Assembly (NCBI GenBank): GCA_016794785.1
Contig: JAEUHC010000019.1
Coordinates: 558,001 to 622,000 of the forward strand
Direction of reading: 5' to 3'
Source: Opitutaceae bacterium
GTDB taxonomy: Bacteria > Verrucomicrobiota > Verrucomicrobiia > Opitutales > Opitutaceae
Length of the DNA stretch: 64,000 nucleotides
Made by a program: the position numbers and the translations under genes. Below are positions 26,949 through 35,612 of the stretch, in pieces. Position 1 is the first letter of the stretch. Every line of letters starts with the position of its first letter. The notes under the pieces were generated by a model. It saw only the letters and a program-made list of their open reading frames with translations. It did no database searches and had not been told where the DNA came from.

Positions 26949-29228
26949 ATGAACCCGCCCCTGTTCCGCTTGGTCCGTGCGTTTGCTGTGCTCATCGGTG
27001 TCGTCGCCGGCTTGTCCGCCGTCGCCGCGGAGAAGCCCAACGTCGTCCTCATCTACTGCGACGATCTGGGCTACGCCGACATCGGGTGCTTCGGCGCCAA
27101 GGACATCAAGACGCCGCATATCGACCGGCTCGCGGCTGAAGGGACGAAGTTCACCAGCTTCTACGTGGCGCAGGCCGTGTGCACGGCGTCGCGCGCGGCG
27201 CTCTTTACGGGCAGCTACCCGAATCGCGTGAGCATGAGCGGCGCGCTCAACCACACCAGCACCACCGGCCTCCACCAGCGCGAGCGGCTGCTGTCGCAGA
27301 CTTTCAAGGACCAGGGCTACGCCACCGCGATGTTCGGCAAATGGCACCTCGGGCACCAGCCCCCGTTCCTGCCCACGCGCCGCGGCTTCGACGAGTGGCT
27401 CGGCATCCCTTATTCCAACGACAACGGACCGCTCCACCCCGTCACCAAGGGCATCCCCTCGCTCCCGCTCTACCACAACGAGGACGTGATCGAGCTCGAT
27501 CCCGATCAGGCGCACTTCACGCGGCGGCTCACCGAGGGCGCGGTGGCGTTCATCGAGCGCAACCGCGCCAAGCCGTTTTTCCTCTACGTGCCGCACATCA
27601 TGCCGCACGTGCCGATCTTCGCCTCGGCGAAGTTCAAGGGCACGAGCCAGCGCGGGCTCTACGGCGATGTCGTGCAGGAACTCGACTGGTCCGTCGGCGA
27701 GATCATGGGCGCGCTCAAGCGCCTCGGGCTCGACGACAAGACGCTCGTGATCTTCACCAGCGACAACGGCCCGTTCCTCTCCTACGGCGAGCACGCCGGC
27801 TACGCCACGCCGCTGCGCGAGGGCAAGCTCACCACCTTCGAGGGCGGCATGCGCGTGCCCTGCCTCGTGCGCTGGCCCGGCCGCGTGCCCGCGGGGCGCG
27901 TGAGCGACGAGCCGTGGAGCACGCTGGACCTCAATGCGACCTGCACGAAACTCGCCGGCGCCACGCCCGCCAACGTGAAACTCGACGGCGCCGACGTGCT
28001 GCCTCTGCTCACCGGCCAGCCGGGGGCCAAGGGCCGCGAGGAGTTTCTCTTCTATGCCGGCGAGGAGCTCCACGCCGTGCGGCTCGGCGACTGGAAGCTC
28101 CACGTGCCGCACGAATACCTCACGGTCGCGGCCGAACCCGGCCGGGGCGGCAAGCCCTCCAACTGGGCAAACATGAAGCCCCAGTCGATCGAGAACTCCG
28201 GCATCCGCGGCATCGCGAGCCGCCACGGCTACCGCGTCGAAAAGATCGACCTCGCGCTCTACAACGTCCGCGCCGATCCCACCGAGACCAACAACGTCGC
28301 CGCCGCCCACCCCGAGATCGTGGCGCGCCTGCAAACGCGGATCGCGGTCGCGCGTGCCGACCTCGGCGACACCCTCACCGGCACGAAGGGCGCGAATATC
28401 CGCCCCGCCGGCGACGTGCGCGCCGCGCTGCCCGCCGGCGTGAAGCGTGTCGCCAACCAGGAATACAGCCGCCCGCCGACGGGCGCGCTGTTGCTCGATC
28501 TCTACCTGCCGGAGAAAGCCCCGGCCCAGCCGCTGCCCGTCGTGCTCTGGATTCACGGCGGCGGCTGGAACAAGGGCAGCAAGGAAAACTGCCCGCACAT
28601 CTGGCTCTCCGCGGAGGGTTATGCGGTCGTGAGCATGAATTATCGACTGACCTATGCCGCCACCTGGCCCGCGCAGCTCGACGACGCGCGCGCCGCCGTC
28701 CGCTGGCTCCGGGCCAACGCCGCGCGCTTCCACCTCGATCCGGCGCGCATCGCCGTCTCCGGCGGTTCGGCCGGCGGCCACATCGCCGCCGTGCTCGGCA
28801 CCGCCTCCGCGCCCAATGGCGAAACGGCGTCGAGCCGCGTGCAGGCCGTGATCGATCTCTATGGCCCGAGCGATCTCCTCACGATGCCGCCCAACGTGCC
28901 CGGCCCCGGCAAAACCGATGCGGACCTCGCGAAGGCCAACGGCGCGAAACTCCTCGGCGGCATCGTTCACCAGCGGCCTGAAGTCGCCAAGCAGGCGAGC
29001 GCCCTGCACCAAGTCTCGCGCGATGATCCGCCGTTCCTGATTCTGCACGGCGACAAAGACCCGCAGGTCCCGCTCGACCAGAGCCAGCGGCTGCACGCGA
29101 AGCTGAAGGAGTCGGGTGTGGCGTCCGAACTCGTCGTGCTCCCCGGCGCCGGCCACGGCGGCAAGGAATTCGCGACCGACGAGGTGAAGGCGAAAATCCG
29201 GGCGTTCCTCGCGCGGTCGCTGAAGTAG
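26949..29228 (+). CDS. Secreted sulfatase-esterase fusion protein
   Basis: The start at 26949 gives 759 residues with a signal peptide (FAVLIGVVAGLSAVAA). Residues about 28-490 are an S1 sulfatase: metal site YCDDLGYAD, formylglycine motif CTASR at C78 in CTASRAALFTGSYPNR, and GKWHLGH. From about residue 500 a second enzyme follows, an alpha/beta-hydrolase of the BD-FAE/esterase-lipase type: oxyanion HGGGW at about 535, nucleophile GGSAGG (S at about 607), Asp in GDKDPQVP and His in GAGHGG (about 735). One chain would thus desulfate and deacylate the same glycan. The formylglycine needs a maturation enzyme not seen here. The stop lies in a GTAG element. Confidence 0.92.
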   Translation: MNPPLFRLVRAFAVLIGVVAGLSAVAAEKPNVVLIYCDDLGYADIGCFGAKDIKTPHIDRLAAEGTKFTSFYVAQAVCTASRAALFTGSYPNRVSMSGALNHTSTTGLHQRERLLSQTFKDQGYATAMFGKWHLGHQPPFLPTRRGFDEWLGIPYSNDNGPLHPVTKGIPSLPLYHNEDVIELDPDQAHFTRRLTEGAVAFIERNRAKPFFLYVPHIMPHVPIFASAKFKGTSQRGLYGDVVQELDWSVGEIMGALKRLGLDDKTLVIFTSDNGPFLSYGEHAGYATPLREGKLTTFEGGMRVPCLVRWPGRVPAGRVSDEPWSTLDLNATCTKLAGATPANVKLDGADVLPLLTGQPGAKGREEFLFYAGEELHAVRLGDWKLHVPHEYLTVAAEPGRGGKPSNWANMKPQSIENSGIRGIASRHGYRVEKIDLALYNVRADPTETNNVAAAHPEIVARLQTRIAVARADLGDTLTGTKGANIRPAGDVRAALPAGVKRVANQEYSRPPTGALLLDLYLPEKAPAQPLPVVLWIHGGGWNKGSKENCPHIWLSAEGYAVVSMNYRLTYAATWPAQLDDARAAVRWLRANAARFHLDPARIAVSGGSAGGHIAAVLGTASAPNGETASSRVQAVIDLYGPSDLLTMPPNVPGPGKTDADLAKANGAKLLGGIVHQRPEVAKQASALHQVSRDDPPFLILHGDKDPQVPLDQSQRLHAKLKESGVASELVVLPGAGHGGKEFATDEVKAKIRAFLARSLK

Positions 29229-29292
29229 GGCCTGACCTTGGTCAGGCCTTTCCGCGAGTCGCCCGATCGGCCTCAGCGAGCTGAGGCCCTAC
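29225..29292. repeat. REPIN-like GTAG...CTAC element 2
   Basis: Two hairpins in inverted arrangement are flanked by GTAG and CTAC. The first is GGCCTGACC-TT-GGTCAGGCC (29229-29248). The second is GGCCTCAGC-GA-GCTGAGGCC (29269-29288). Both feet supply TAG stops, for the sulfatase-esterase gene on one side and the DUF6250 gene on the other. Confidence 0.75.
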
Positions 29293-29957
29293 AACTTCTC
29301 GATCCGGAAATCCTCCACGCGCAGGTGGCTGCGCACGGTGCGCAGGGCGAACCAGCCGGCCGTGAGCGGCGAAGGATCGGTAAACGTGAAGATGCGTTCG
29401 CCGTCACGCCAGAACTCGGCGCGGCCGTCGCGCGCGACTAGGCGGATGCGGTAGGGGCGGTTGCCCTCGAGCAGAAATTTTTTGGCCGACAAATCGTGCT
29501 CCGGCAGCAGCGGTCGCGCCGCGGTGCCGTCGTAGCGGCGGAAGCGGGTTGTCGTGTTGTCGTTGCCGCCGTAGCCGACGTAGTAGGTCAGCAGCGAGTC
29601 GTAGTCGGAGAATTTTCCGCTCCGCGCCTGTCCCGGCGCAAACGGCGCGGCGGTTGATCTCGGATCGGCGGCCATCCAGAAGCAGTTCACGTCCGACACG
29701 CGGTCGCGCGGCCCGCCGCGATCGAGGACGGTGACGGTGTAGCTGATGGCGACGGGGGCGGTGAGTTTCTCCCGCCACCAGACTGTGCAACCGGCGGCAT
29801 CCTCGATCTCGATGACGCCGTCGCGGATCGTGACGGTGCCGCCGGGCATCTGCTCGACGGCCCACTTTTCGGACACGGCGAAATTCGTTTTCGCTTCCGC
29901 GGCGCGGAGGACCGGGCACGCCAGCGCGCCGAGGAGGAGCAGTCGCAACAGGATCAT
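29289..29957 (-). CDS. Secreted DUF6250-type protein
   Basis: The 222-residue protein has a signal peptide (MILLRLLLLGALACPVLRAA) and a single beta-sandwich-like domain with YYVGYGGNDNTTTRFRRYDG at about residues 125-145 and a C-terminal RVEDFRIEKL. This pattern matches DUF6250, a concanavalin-like domain found with rhamnogalacturonan-active enzymes. It probably acts on or binds plant or algal polysaccharide. Its start overlaps the stop of the upstream sulfatase as ATGA, so the two are translationally coupled and likely share a substrate. Confidence 0.72.
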   Translation of the reverse strand: MILLRLLLLGALACPVLRAAEAKTNFAVSEKWAVEQMPGGTVTIRDGVIEIEDAAGCTVWWREKLTAPVAISYTVTVLDRGGPRDRVSDVNCFWMAADPRSTAAPFAPGQARSGKFSDYDSLLTYYVGYGGNDNTTTRFRRYDGTAARPLLPEHDLSAKKFLLEGNRPYRIRLVARDGRAEFWRDGERIFTFTDPSPLTAGWFALRTVRSHLRVEDFRIEKL

Positions 29958-31801
29958 TTCTTCAGCGTCAGCGTGATTTGTCGCACGTCCATCACGCTCG
30001 CCCCGGGGATCTGGAGCGCGCGCAAAGTGAGGAGGCCGCGGCCCTGCGTGAGGCGGACGGTGCCGAGCGCGAGGGGGCGGAAGGGTTTCATCTGCGACTC
30101 GCCGGCGGGGCGCGGGAGCGTATCCTGGTTGGTGTAGAGCGGAGGATTCCAGCCCGGCGCGACTTTGCCGGTGAGCGTGGCGCCGTTGAAGCTTAGCTCG
30201 ATCGTCGAGCCGGCGTCGGGCACGGGGCAGGTGTAGTCGATGACGACCTCGTAGTCGCCGGTGGTGGCGACCGCGATGTCCCAGGTGATTTTGTCGGTGA
30301 GGCTGGTCCAGTTGACGAAGTAGGAGCTGTTGGGCGCGCTGGAGCTGCGGCGGACGGTGCCGTGCGGCACGCCGTCGCGCGCGGGGAGAAACGTGGCGGG
30401 AAACGCGGCGTAGCCGACCGTGTAGGGGCGGTCATCTGCCGGCAGGATCGGGCCGCCGGTGTTGGCCTTCTTTTTGCCCTTGGCGTTCTTCATGTCCGGC
30501 TCGGCCGGGGGAGCGCCAAATACTTCCTTGCGCCAGGCGGCGGCGGCCTCGGCCAGCTGCTTCGCGATTGCGGGGTGCTCGGCGGCGATGTCGCGCTGCT
30601 GGCCGGGATCGGCGGCCATGTCGTAAAGTTTGCCGGCGGCGTCGAGGCGGTGCGTCTGCGAGCGGACGCTGAGGTTGCCGTTCCAGCTGTTGAAGATCAT
30701 GCGGTCTGGCCAGTTGGTCTTTTGCCCGAGCAGGAGCGGCGAGAGATCGCGGCCGTCGAGCGGGGCGGTGCCGACGCGCGGGATGCCGGCGAGCGAAGTG
30801 AGCGTGGGCAGCAGATCGATGGCGCCGGCAATCTGCGGGATGCGCTGGCCGGCGGGGATCTTCGCGGGCCAGCGGAGGTAGCCGACGGAGCGGACGCCGC
30901 CCTCGTCGGTGCTGCCCTTGCGGCTGCGCATGCCGCCGTTCCAGCGGAAGGAGTTCGGGCCGTTGTCGGAGAAGTAGAACACGATCGTGTTGTCCGCGAG
31001 CTTGAGCTCGTCGAGGCGGGCGAGGATGCGGCCGACGTTCCAGTCCTGGTTCTCGACCATCGCGAGGGCGCAGCGGGTGTGGTCGTCGTTTTCCTGTTCG
31101 GGGATCGTGGCGCGTTGGGTGATGGGTTTGTTTTTGAAGTGCTGCCAATAGGCCTCGGGCGCGGTCCACGGCGAATGCGGGGTCGTGAAGGGGACGTAGC
31201 AGAGAAACGGGCGGTCCTTGTTTTTGCTGATGAACTGGAGCGCGCGATCGGTGCAGACATCGACGATGTAGCCGGAGGTGCGGACCATGCGGCCGTTGTC
31301 GTCGAGCGGGGCGTCGAAGTATTCGCCCCAGTGGCCGGAGGTGTGGCCGAGGTAGTCGTCGAAGCCGCGGGCGCGCGGGTGGTAGGGCCATTGGGTGCCG
31401 TTGTGCCATTTGCCGAAGGCGCCGGTGGCGTAGCCGGCGGCCTTGAAGGCGTCGGCGATGGTCTTCTCGTCGAGATTGAGGCGTTCCTGCCCGGTGGAGA
31501 CGCCGCGCACGCCGCCGCGCGCGTGCCACCGGCCGGTGAGGAATTCCGCGCGGGTGGGCGCGCACACGGGTTGCACGTAAAAGTGATCGAGCGAAGCGCC
31601 GCCGCGCGCGATGCGATCGATGTTGGGCGTGGCGACCTGTTTGTTGCCAGAGAAGCCGTAGTCGCCCCAGCCGGCATCGTCGGCGAGGAAGACGACGATG
31701 TTGGGCCGGGCCGCGGCCGCGGCGGCGGGGAAAAGGGAGAAGGGGCAAACGAGAAGAGCGGGCGCGAGGACGCGGGCGAGGAGGGTGGGGCGGGGGAGCA
31801 T
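29954..31801 (-). CDS. Secreted S1-family sulfatase with C-terminal binding module
   Basis: The 615-residue protein has a long hydrophobic signal region. The sulfatase domain (about 33-430) has metal site FLADDAGWGDYG, formylglycine motif CAPTR at C80 (CAPTRAEFLTGRW), GKWHNG and the late FSDNGPN. After a Lys-rich linker (KNAKGKKKANTG), residues about 450-615 form a beta-sandwich with SSYFVNWTSL and YEVVIDYTCP, like a carbohydrate-binding module. It would remove sulfate esters from a bound polysaccharide. The second gene of the operon encodes a DUF6250 protein. Confidence 0.9.
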   Translation of the reverse strand: MLPRPTLLARVLAPALLVCPFSLFPAAAAAARPNIVVFLADDAGWGDYGFSGNKQVATPNIDRIARGGASLDHFYVQPVCAPTRAEFLTGRWHARGGVRGVSTGQERLNLDEKTIADAFKAAGYATGAFGKWHNGTQWPYHPRARGFDDYLGHTSGHWGEYFDAPLDDNGRMVRTSGYIVDVCTDRALQFISKNKDRPFLCYVPFTTPHSPWTAPEAYWQHFKNKPITQRATIPEQENDDHTRCALAMVENQDWNVGRILARLDELKLADNTIVFYFSDNGPNSFRWNGGMRSRKGSTDEGGVRSVGYLRWPAKIPAGQRIPQIAGAIDLLPTLTSLAGIPRVGTAPLDGRDLSPLLLGQKTNWPDRMIFNSWNGNLSVRSQTHRLDAAGKLYDMAADPGQQRDIAAEHPAIAKQLAEAAAAWRKEVFGAPPAEPDMKNAKGKKKANTGGPILPADDRPYTVGYAAFPATFLPARDGVPHGTVRRSSSAPNSSYFVNWTSLTDKITWDIAVATTGDYEVVIDYTCPVPDAGSTIELSFNGATLTGKVAPGWNPPLYTNQDTLPRPAGESQMKPFRPLALGTVRLTQGRGLLTLRALQIPGASVMDVRQITLTLKK

Positions 31802-31832
31802 GGCGGAAAATGGCGGCGCAGGGATGAATGGA

Positions 31833-32174
31833 TTATTCGGCGGGGATCAGCATGCCGAGCGCTTTCCGCACCGCGGCCACGTCCGCGACCGCAAGTTTCC
31901 CGGCGCGCCGGAGGACGAGGCGTTCGTCGAGCGTGAAGAGTTTCATGCGCACCACCGAGGGATGGGTGAGGCCTGCCGAGGATAGATCGCGGATCTCAAC
32001 GTCCAGCGGCCAGCCGCGATTTTCCCGGCTGGTGATCATCGCGAGCACCAGGTGGCCGGCGCGATCGTTGAAGCCTTCGGCCGAGAGCACGAGCGCCGGG
32101 CGGCGCTTCACCGTGGTGCTGTCCGTGAAGGGAAACGGCACGACCAGCACATCGAAGGGCCTACAGATCGGCAT
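31833..32174 (-). CDS. MazF/PemK-like toxin of a type II toxin-antitoxin pair
   Basis: The 113-residue protein shows the PemK/MazF fold start, FDVLVVPFPFTD, with RRPALVLSAEGFN, then HLVLAMITSR and a late SVVRMKLFTLD, all usual in this family of mRNA-cutting endoribonucleases. Its start overlaps the AbrB-type antitoxin gene by 14 bp, the usual antitoxin-first order. It is probably controlled by the operator palindrome upstream of the antitoxin. Confidence 0.87.
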   Translation of the reverse strand: MPICRPFDVLVVPFPFTDSTTVKRRPALVLSAEGFNDRAGHLVLAMITSRENRGWPLDVEIRDLSSAGLTHPSVVRMKLFTLDERLVLRRAGKLAVADVAAVRKALGMLIPAE

Positions 32175-32397
32175 AGGCGCGCTCGTCGTGCTCAGAATGC
32201 CACTCGTCCTTGAGCGTCTCCTCCACCGCGCTGGCGAACACGCGGTCCACCGGCCGGGCCTTTTGCAGGAAAATCTGGCCGTGCTTCAGCTTGAACGCGA
32301 CGGAATCGCCGGACTTGAGGCCGAGTTTCTGGCGCACGCGGCCGGGGATGGTCGCCTGCCCCTTGCTGGTGAGCTTGCTGACGGAGAGCGTTTGCAT
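32161..32397 (-). CDS. AbrB/MazE-like antitoxin
   Basis: The chosen start ATG at 32397 gives 78 residues. A longer frame to 32637 has no plausible protein before it. The N-terminal half, SKLTSKGQATIPGRVRQKL, is a SpoVT/AbrB swapped-hairpin DNA-binding domain (about residues 5-48). The acidic C-terminus (EETLKDEWHSEHDERAYADL) would wrap and block the toxin. It binds the palindrome just upstream of its own start, by analogy with MazE and PemI. Confidence 0.88.
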   Translation of the reverse strand: MQTLSVSKLTSKGQATIPGRVRQKLGLKSGDSVAFKLKHGQIFLQKARPVDRVFASAVEETLKDEWHSEHDERAYADL

Positions 32398-32400
32398 GGT

Positions 32401-32428
32401 GGGTAGGCTGGTATTACCTGCCTTACCC
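32401..32428 (-). promoter_or_regulatory. Probable toxin-antitoxin operator/promoter palindrome
   Basis: A near-perfect palindrome centred on AGGCTGGTATTACCTGCCT, extended by GGGT/ACCC arms, lies 4 bp upstream of the antitoxin start. On the coding strand it contains GGTAATACC, which can double as a -10 region. This position is typical of autoregulatory sites bound by AbrB-type antitoxins. Confidence 0.6.
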
Positions 32429-32459
32429 GCCGTCAAGCGCGCCCCCCCTGCGGCCCCGC

Positions 32460-33593
32460 CTAGTCGAGCGTCTGTCGGTAGCGTTTCACGCCGACCAACA
32501 GCGCGACGGCGAGAAAGATGAGCAGCGGGCCCAGCTCGGGTGCGATGTCGGCGAACTCGCTGCCCTTTAGCAGCACGCCGCGCACAATGCGTAGGTAGTG
32601 CGTGAGCGGCAGGCCCGATCCGATCCATTGGGCCCATTCGGGCATGCCGCGAAACGGAAACATGAAGCCCGAGAGCAGAATCGACGGGAGGAAAAAGAAG
32701 AACGCCATCTGCACCGCCTGGAGCTGGTTCCTCGCGAGCGTCGAAAACGTGATGCCGACCGCGAGATTGGCCGCGATGAAGAGGAACGACACGCCGTAAA
32801 CCAGCGCGAGGCTGCCGACGAGCGGCACGCGAAACAGGAAATGCGCCGCGATCAAAATTAGCGTCACCTGGATGTAGCCGACGACGATGTAGGGAATGAT
32901 TTTCCCGACCATCACCTCGACCGGGCGCACGGGCGTGGCGAGGAGGTTCTCCATCGTGCCACGCTCGCGCTCCCGCGTGATCGCGAGGGCGGTGATGACG
33001 ACCATCGTCATCGTGAGCACGACGCCCATCAGGCCGGGCACGACGTTGTATTGGGTGATGTTCTCCGGGTTGTAATGCGCATGGACCTGGAAATCGACAG
33101 GCCCCGGCTGGCCGCGCAGCCGGGCGAGCGGCCCCGTGAGATCGCGATCGAAGATGCTGCCCGTGAGCGTGCGCGCTGCGGCGAGGGCGGGGCCGGTCGC
33201 AGCGGGATCGGAGGCGTCGGCCTCGAGCAGCACGGTAGGCCGTTCGCCGCGCAGCAGGCGGCGCGTGAAATCCTCGGGGATGTTGACGACGAATTGCACG
33301 TCGCCGCGCTGGAGCAGGGCCGCCGCCTCGGCCTCCGACTCCGCCTCGCGCACGACGGTGAAATATTCGCTCCGCTCGAGCGCCGCGACGAGGGCGCGCG
33401 CGTAGGGCCCTTGGTCGGCGAGGCGCAGCGCCGTGGGCAGATGGCGCGGATCCGAGTTGATCGCGAAGCCGAAGAGGGTGAGCTGCATCAGCGGGATGCC
33501 CACCATCATGCCGAAGGTCACGCGGTCGCGCCGCATCTGGATGAACTCCTTCAGCACGATGGCCCAGAGTCGATGGAGGGCGAAGCGGCTCAT
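32460..33593 (-). CDS. ABC-2 type efflux permease
   Basis: The start at 33593 overlaps the ATPase stop as ATGA, giving 377 residues; earlier in-frame starts lie inside the ATPase gene. The topology is that of YbhS/YhhJ permeases: one N-terminal helix (about 25-45), a large extracytoplasmic domain (about 50-170), then five helices with the conserved ITRERERGTMENLLATPV motif near residue 210 and an NLAVGITFSTLARNQ segment. With the ATPase and the HlyD-like lipoprotein it forms a tripartite drug or lipid exporter. Confidence 0.92.
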   Translation of the reverse strand: MSRFALHRLWAIVLKEFIQMRRDRVTFGMMVGIPLMQLTLFGFAINSDPRHLPTALRLADQGPYARALVAALERSEYFTVVREAESEAEAAALLQRGDVQFVVNIPEDFTRRLLRGERPTVLLEADASDPAATGPALAAARTLTGSIFDRDLTGPLARLRGQPGPVDFQVHAHYNPENITQYNVVPGLMGVVLTMTMVVITALAITRERERGTMENLLATPVRPVEVMVGKIIPYIVVGYIQVTLILIAAHFLFRVPLVGSLALVYGVSFLFIAANLAVGITFSTLARNQLQAVQMAFFFFLPSILLSGFMFPFRGMPEWAQWIGSGLPLTHYLRIVRGVLLKGSEFADIAPELGPLLIFLAVALLVGVKRYRQTLD

Positions 33594-34528
33594 GCGAAGT
33601 TGTCCCGCGCCGACTCCATCAGCCCGATGAACACATCCTCGAGGCTCGCGGCTCCGCGCGTCCACGTGTGCCCATCATCGCGCACGGCGGCGATGGCGGC
33701 GTCGAGCTGGGCGGCGTCACGGCCGCTCACGTGCAGGGTGTTGCCGAAGGCCACGACCTGCTCGACGCCCGCGCGCCCGCGCAACGCTTCGGCCATCGCG
33801 CGTAACCGGGGTCCGGCGACGATCCAGGTAGTGAGACGCGCCGCCGCGATCACCTCGGGCACGGTGCCGCGCGTGAGCAGCCGGCCATAGGCGAGGTAGG
33901 CGAGGCGGTGGCAGCGCTCAGCCTCGTCCATGTAGTGCGTGGTGATCAGCACGGTGAGGCCCTCGGCGGCGAGCTGATGGATCTGATCCCAGAAATCGCG
34001 GCGGGCCTTGGGGTCCACGCCCGCGGTGGGCTCGTCGAGGAGCAGGAGCTGCGGCTCATGGATGAGGCACGCCGCGAGGGCGAGGCGCTGTTTCCAGCCG
34101 CCGGAAAGCTCGCCGGCCAGCTGGTGGCTGCGTTTCTCCAGACCGAGCCGCGCGAGGCTCCGGTGCACGGCGGCCCGGCGGTTCGGCACGCCGTAAATGC
34201 GCGCGATGAAGTCGAGGTTCTCGCGGATGCTGAGGTCCTCGTAGTAGCTGAAACGCTGCGTCATGTAGCCGACGTGGGGCTTGATGGCGGCCTGTTGGCT
34301 GAGGAGATCGTAGCCAAGGCAGGTGCCGCGGCCGGCGTCGGGCGTGAGCAGTCCGCAGAGCATTCGGATGAACGTCGTCTTGCCCGAGCCGTTGGGTCCG
34401 AGAAACCCGTAGATTTCGCCGCGACGCACCTGGAGGTCGATGCCGTCGACGACGGTCTTGTCGCCGAAGCGCTTGGTTACGCCGGCGACGTCGATGGCCA
34501 GCTCGGGCGATGCGGCGGGTGCGGCCAT
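33590..34528 (-). CDS. ABC transporter ATP-binding protein (drug efflux type)
   Basis: The 312-residue protein has Walker A GPNGSGKTT at about 42-50, signature LSGGWKQR, Walker B LLLLDEPTAGVD and the H-loop TTHYMDEAERC, all intact. The C-terminal extension ending in a DrrA-like region fits ABC-2 exporters. The gene shares a base with the end of the fusion-protein gene (TGATG) and overlaps the permease start, so all three are translationally coupled. Confidence 0.93.
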   Translation of the reverse strand: MAAPAASPELAIDVAGVTKRFGDKTVVDGIDLQVRRGEIYGFLGPNGSGKTTFIRMLCGLLTPDAGRGTCLGYDLLSQQAAIKPHVGYMTQRFSYYEDLSIRENLDFIARIYGVPNRRAAVHRSLARLGLEKRSHQLAGELSGGWKQRLALAACLIHEPQLLLLDEPTAGVDPKARRDFWDQIHQLAAEGLTVLITTHYMDEAERCHRLAYLAYGRLLTRGTVPEVIAAARLTTWIVAGPRLRAMAEALRGRAGVEQVVAFGNTLHVSGRDAAQLDAAIAAVRDDGHTWTRGAASLEDVFIGLMESARDNFA

Positions 34529-35484
34529 CAGCGAGCGGGCATGACGTCCACGGGCTGGCCCGGGTGCAGGTCGCGCGCGATGGCGGGATCGAGCGCCGCC
34601 TCGATCATGAAGACGAGCTTCGCGCGGTTGTCGCGGTTGTAGAGAATGGGCGGGGTGAATTCCGGCCGCGGCGACAGGTAGCTGACGCGCGCCGTGATCG
34701 CCTCGGCGCGGCCGGTGATTGTGATGCGCACCGCGTCGCCGGCCTTGAGCGCAGCAAACTCCGCCTCGGGCACAAAGAACCGCACCTTCAGGTTTTCCGC
34801 CGGCAGCAGCGAGACAATCGGCGCGGCGGCGGGCACAAACTCGCCCTCGCGGAAGAGCGTGTCGTAAACCAGCGCGTCCTGCGCGGCGGCCTGCGTCTTC
34901 TGCGCGACGGACCAGTCGGCGCGTTCGCGGGCGGCGGTGGCGGCGGCGACCTCGGCCTCGGCGGCGGCGATGGCGTCGCTGCGGCCGCCGAGCCGCGCCG
35001 TGGCGAGCTGGGCGGCGGGCTCCTCGATGGCGCGGGCGTTGCGCTCGTGCGTGAGCCGCGCGCGGTCAAACTCGCTCGCGGCAATCGTGCCGCTCTTGAA
35101 GAGCGCGTCGAGGCGTTCGAGTTCGCGGCGCGAGAGATCGGCGGCGGCGCGCGCCTGTTCGACGCGGGCCTCGACCGCGGCGAGCTCGCTGGGGCGTGAT
35201 CCTTTCCGCAGGTCGTCCAGCCGGGCTTGGGCCGAGCGCAGCCGTTCGGCGGACTCGCGCTGGGCGGCCAATTCGCTCGCGCGTTCCAAGGCGAAGAGCT
35301 CCATGCCGCGCGATACGCGCGCGCCGCGCCGCACCGCGAGCCGATCCAGCCGCCCCGCGAGAGGCGCGGCCACGTGGACGAACTCGGCCTCGAGATAGCC
35401 CTGCCAGCCGGCGGCCGGCCGTTCGCGGCAACCGGAAAACAGCAGCGCCAGCGCGGCAATGGACAGGAGCGCGGGAGTTCGCAT
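34528..35484 (-). CDS. HlyD-family membrane fusion lipoprotein
   Basis: The 318-residue protein begins with a lipoprotein signal, LLSIAALALLFSGCRE, with the lipobox cysteine at about residue 19. A biotinyl-lipoyl half (LEAEFVHVAAPLAGRLDRLA) is followed by a long coiled-coil hairpin (about 75-190, rich in ARVEQARAAADLSRRELE heptads), then the second lipoyl half and a beta-barrel (VRITITGRAEAITARVSYLS). This is the YbhG/YhiI type of adaptor linking the inner-membrane ABC pump to an outer-membrane channel. It is first in the operon. Confidence 0.9.
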   Translation of the reverse strand: MRTPALLSIAALALLFSGCRERPAAGWQGYLEAEFVHVAAPLAGRLDRLAVRRGARVSRGMELFALERASELAAQRESAERLRSAQARLDDLRKGSRPSELAAVEARVEQARAAADLSRRELERLDALFKSGTIAASEFDRARLTHERNARAIEEPAAQLATARLGGRSDAIAAAEAEVAAATAARERADWSVAQKTQAAAQDALVYDTLFREGEFVPAAAPIVSLLPAENLKVRFFVPEAEFAALKAGDAVRITITGRAEAITARVSYLSPRPEFTPPILYNRDNRAKLVFMIEAALDPAIARDLHPGQPVDVMPAR

Positions 35485-35572
35485 GGCCCAGTCATGCCAC
35501 CGCGCGGGTGGCGCTCCAAGGGGGAAAATATCGTGAAGCCCCGGGGCCGGCTGTGTGAGGGCAGGGCTCCTC

Positions 35573-35600
35573 TTGACGCATTCGGCGGCGCTTCTACGGT
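35573..35600 (+). promoter_or_regulatory. Possible sigma-70-like promoter
   Basis: TTGACG (35573-35578) and TACGGT (35595-35600) are spaced by 16 bp. Transcription would begin only a few bases before the ATG at 35613, so a leaderless or very short leader would be needed. Confidence 0.3.
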
Positions 35601-35612
35601 TGGGCCGTCGTC

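Noticed and set aside
26742..29156. An 804-codon minus-strand open frame opposite the sulfatase-esterase fusion
   Set aside because: It overlaps sufU and has no motif, while the plus strand has two complete active sites.
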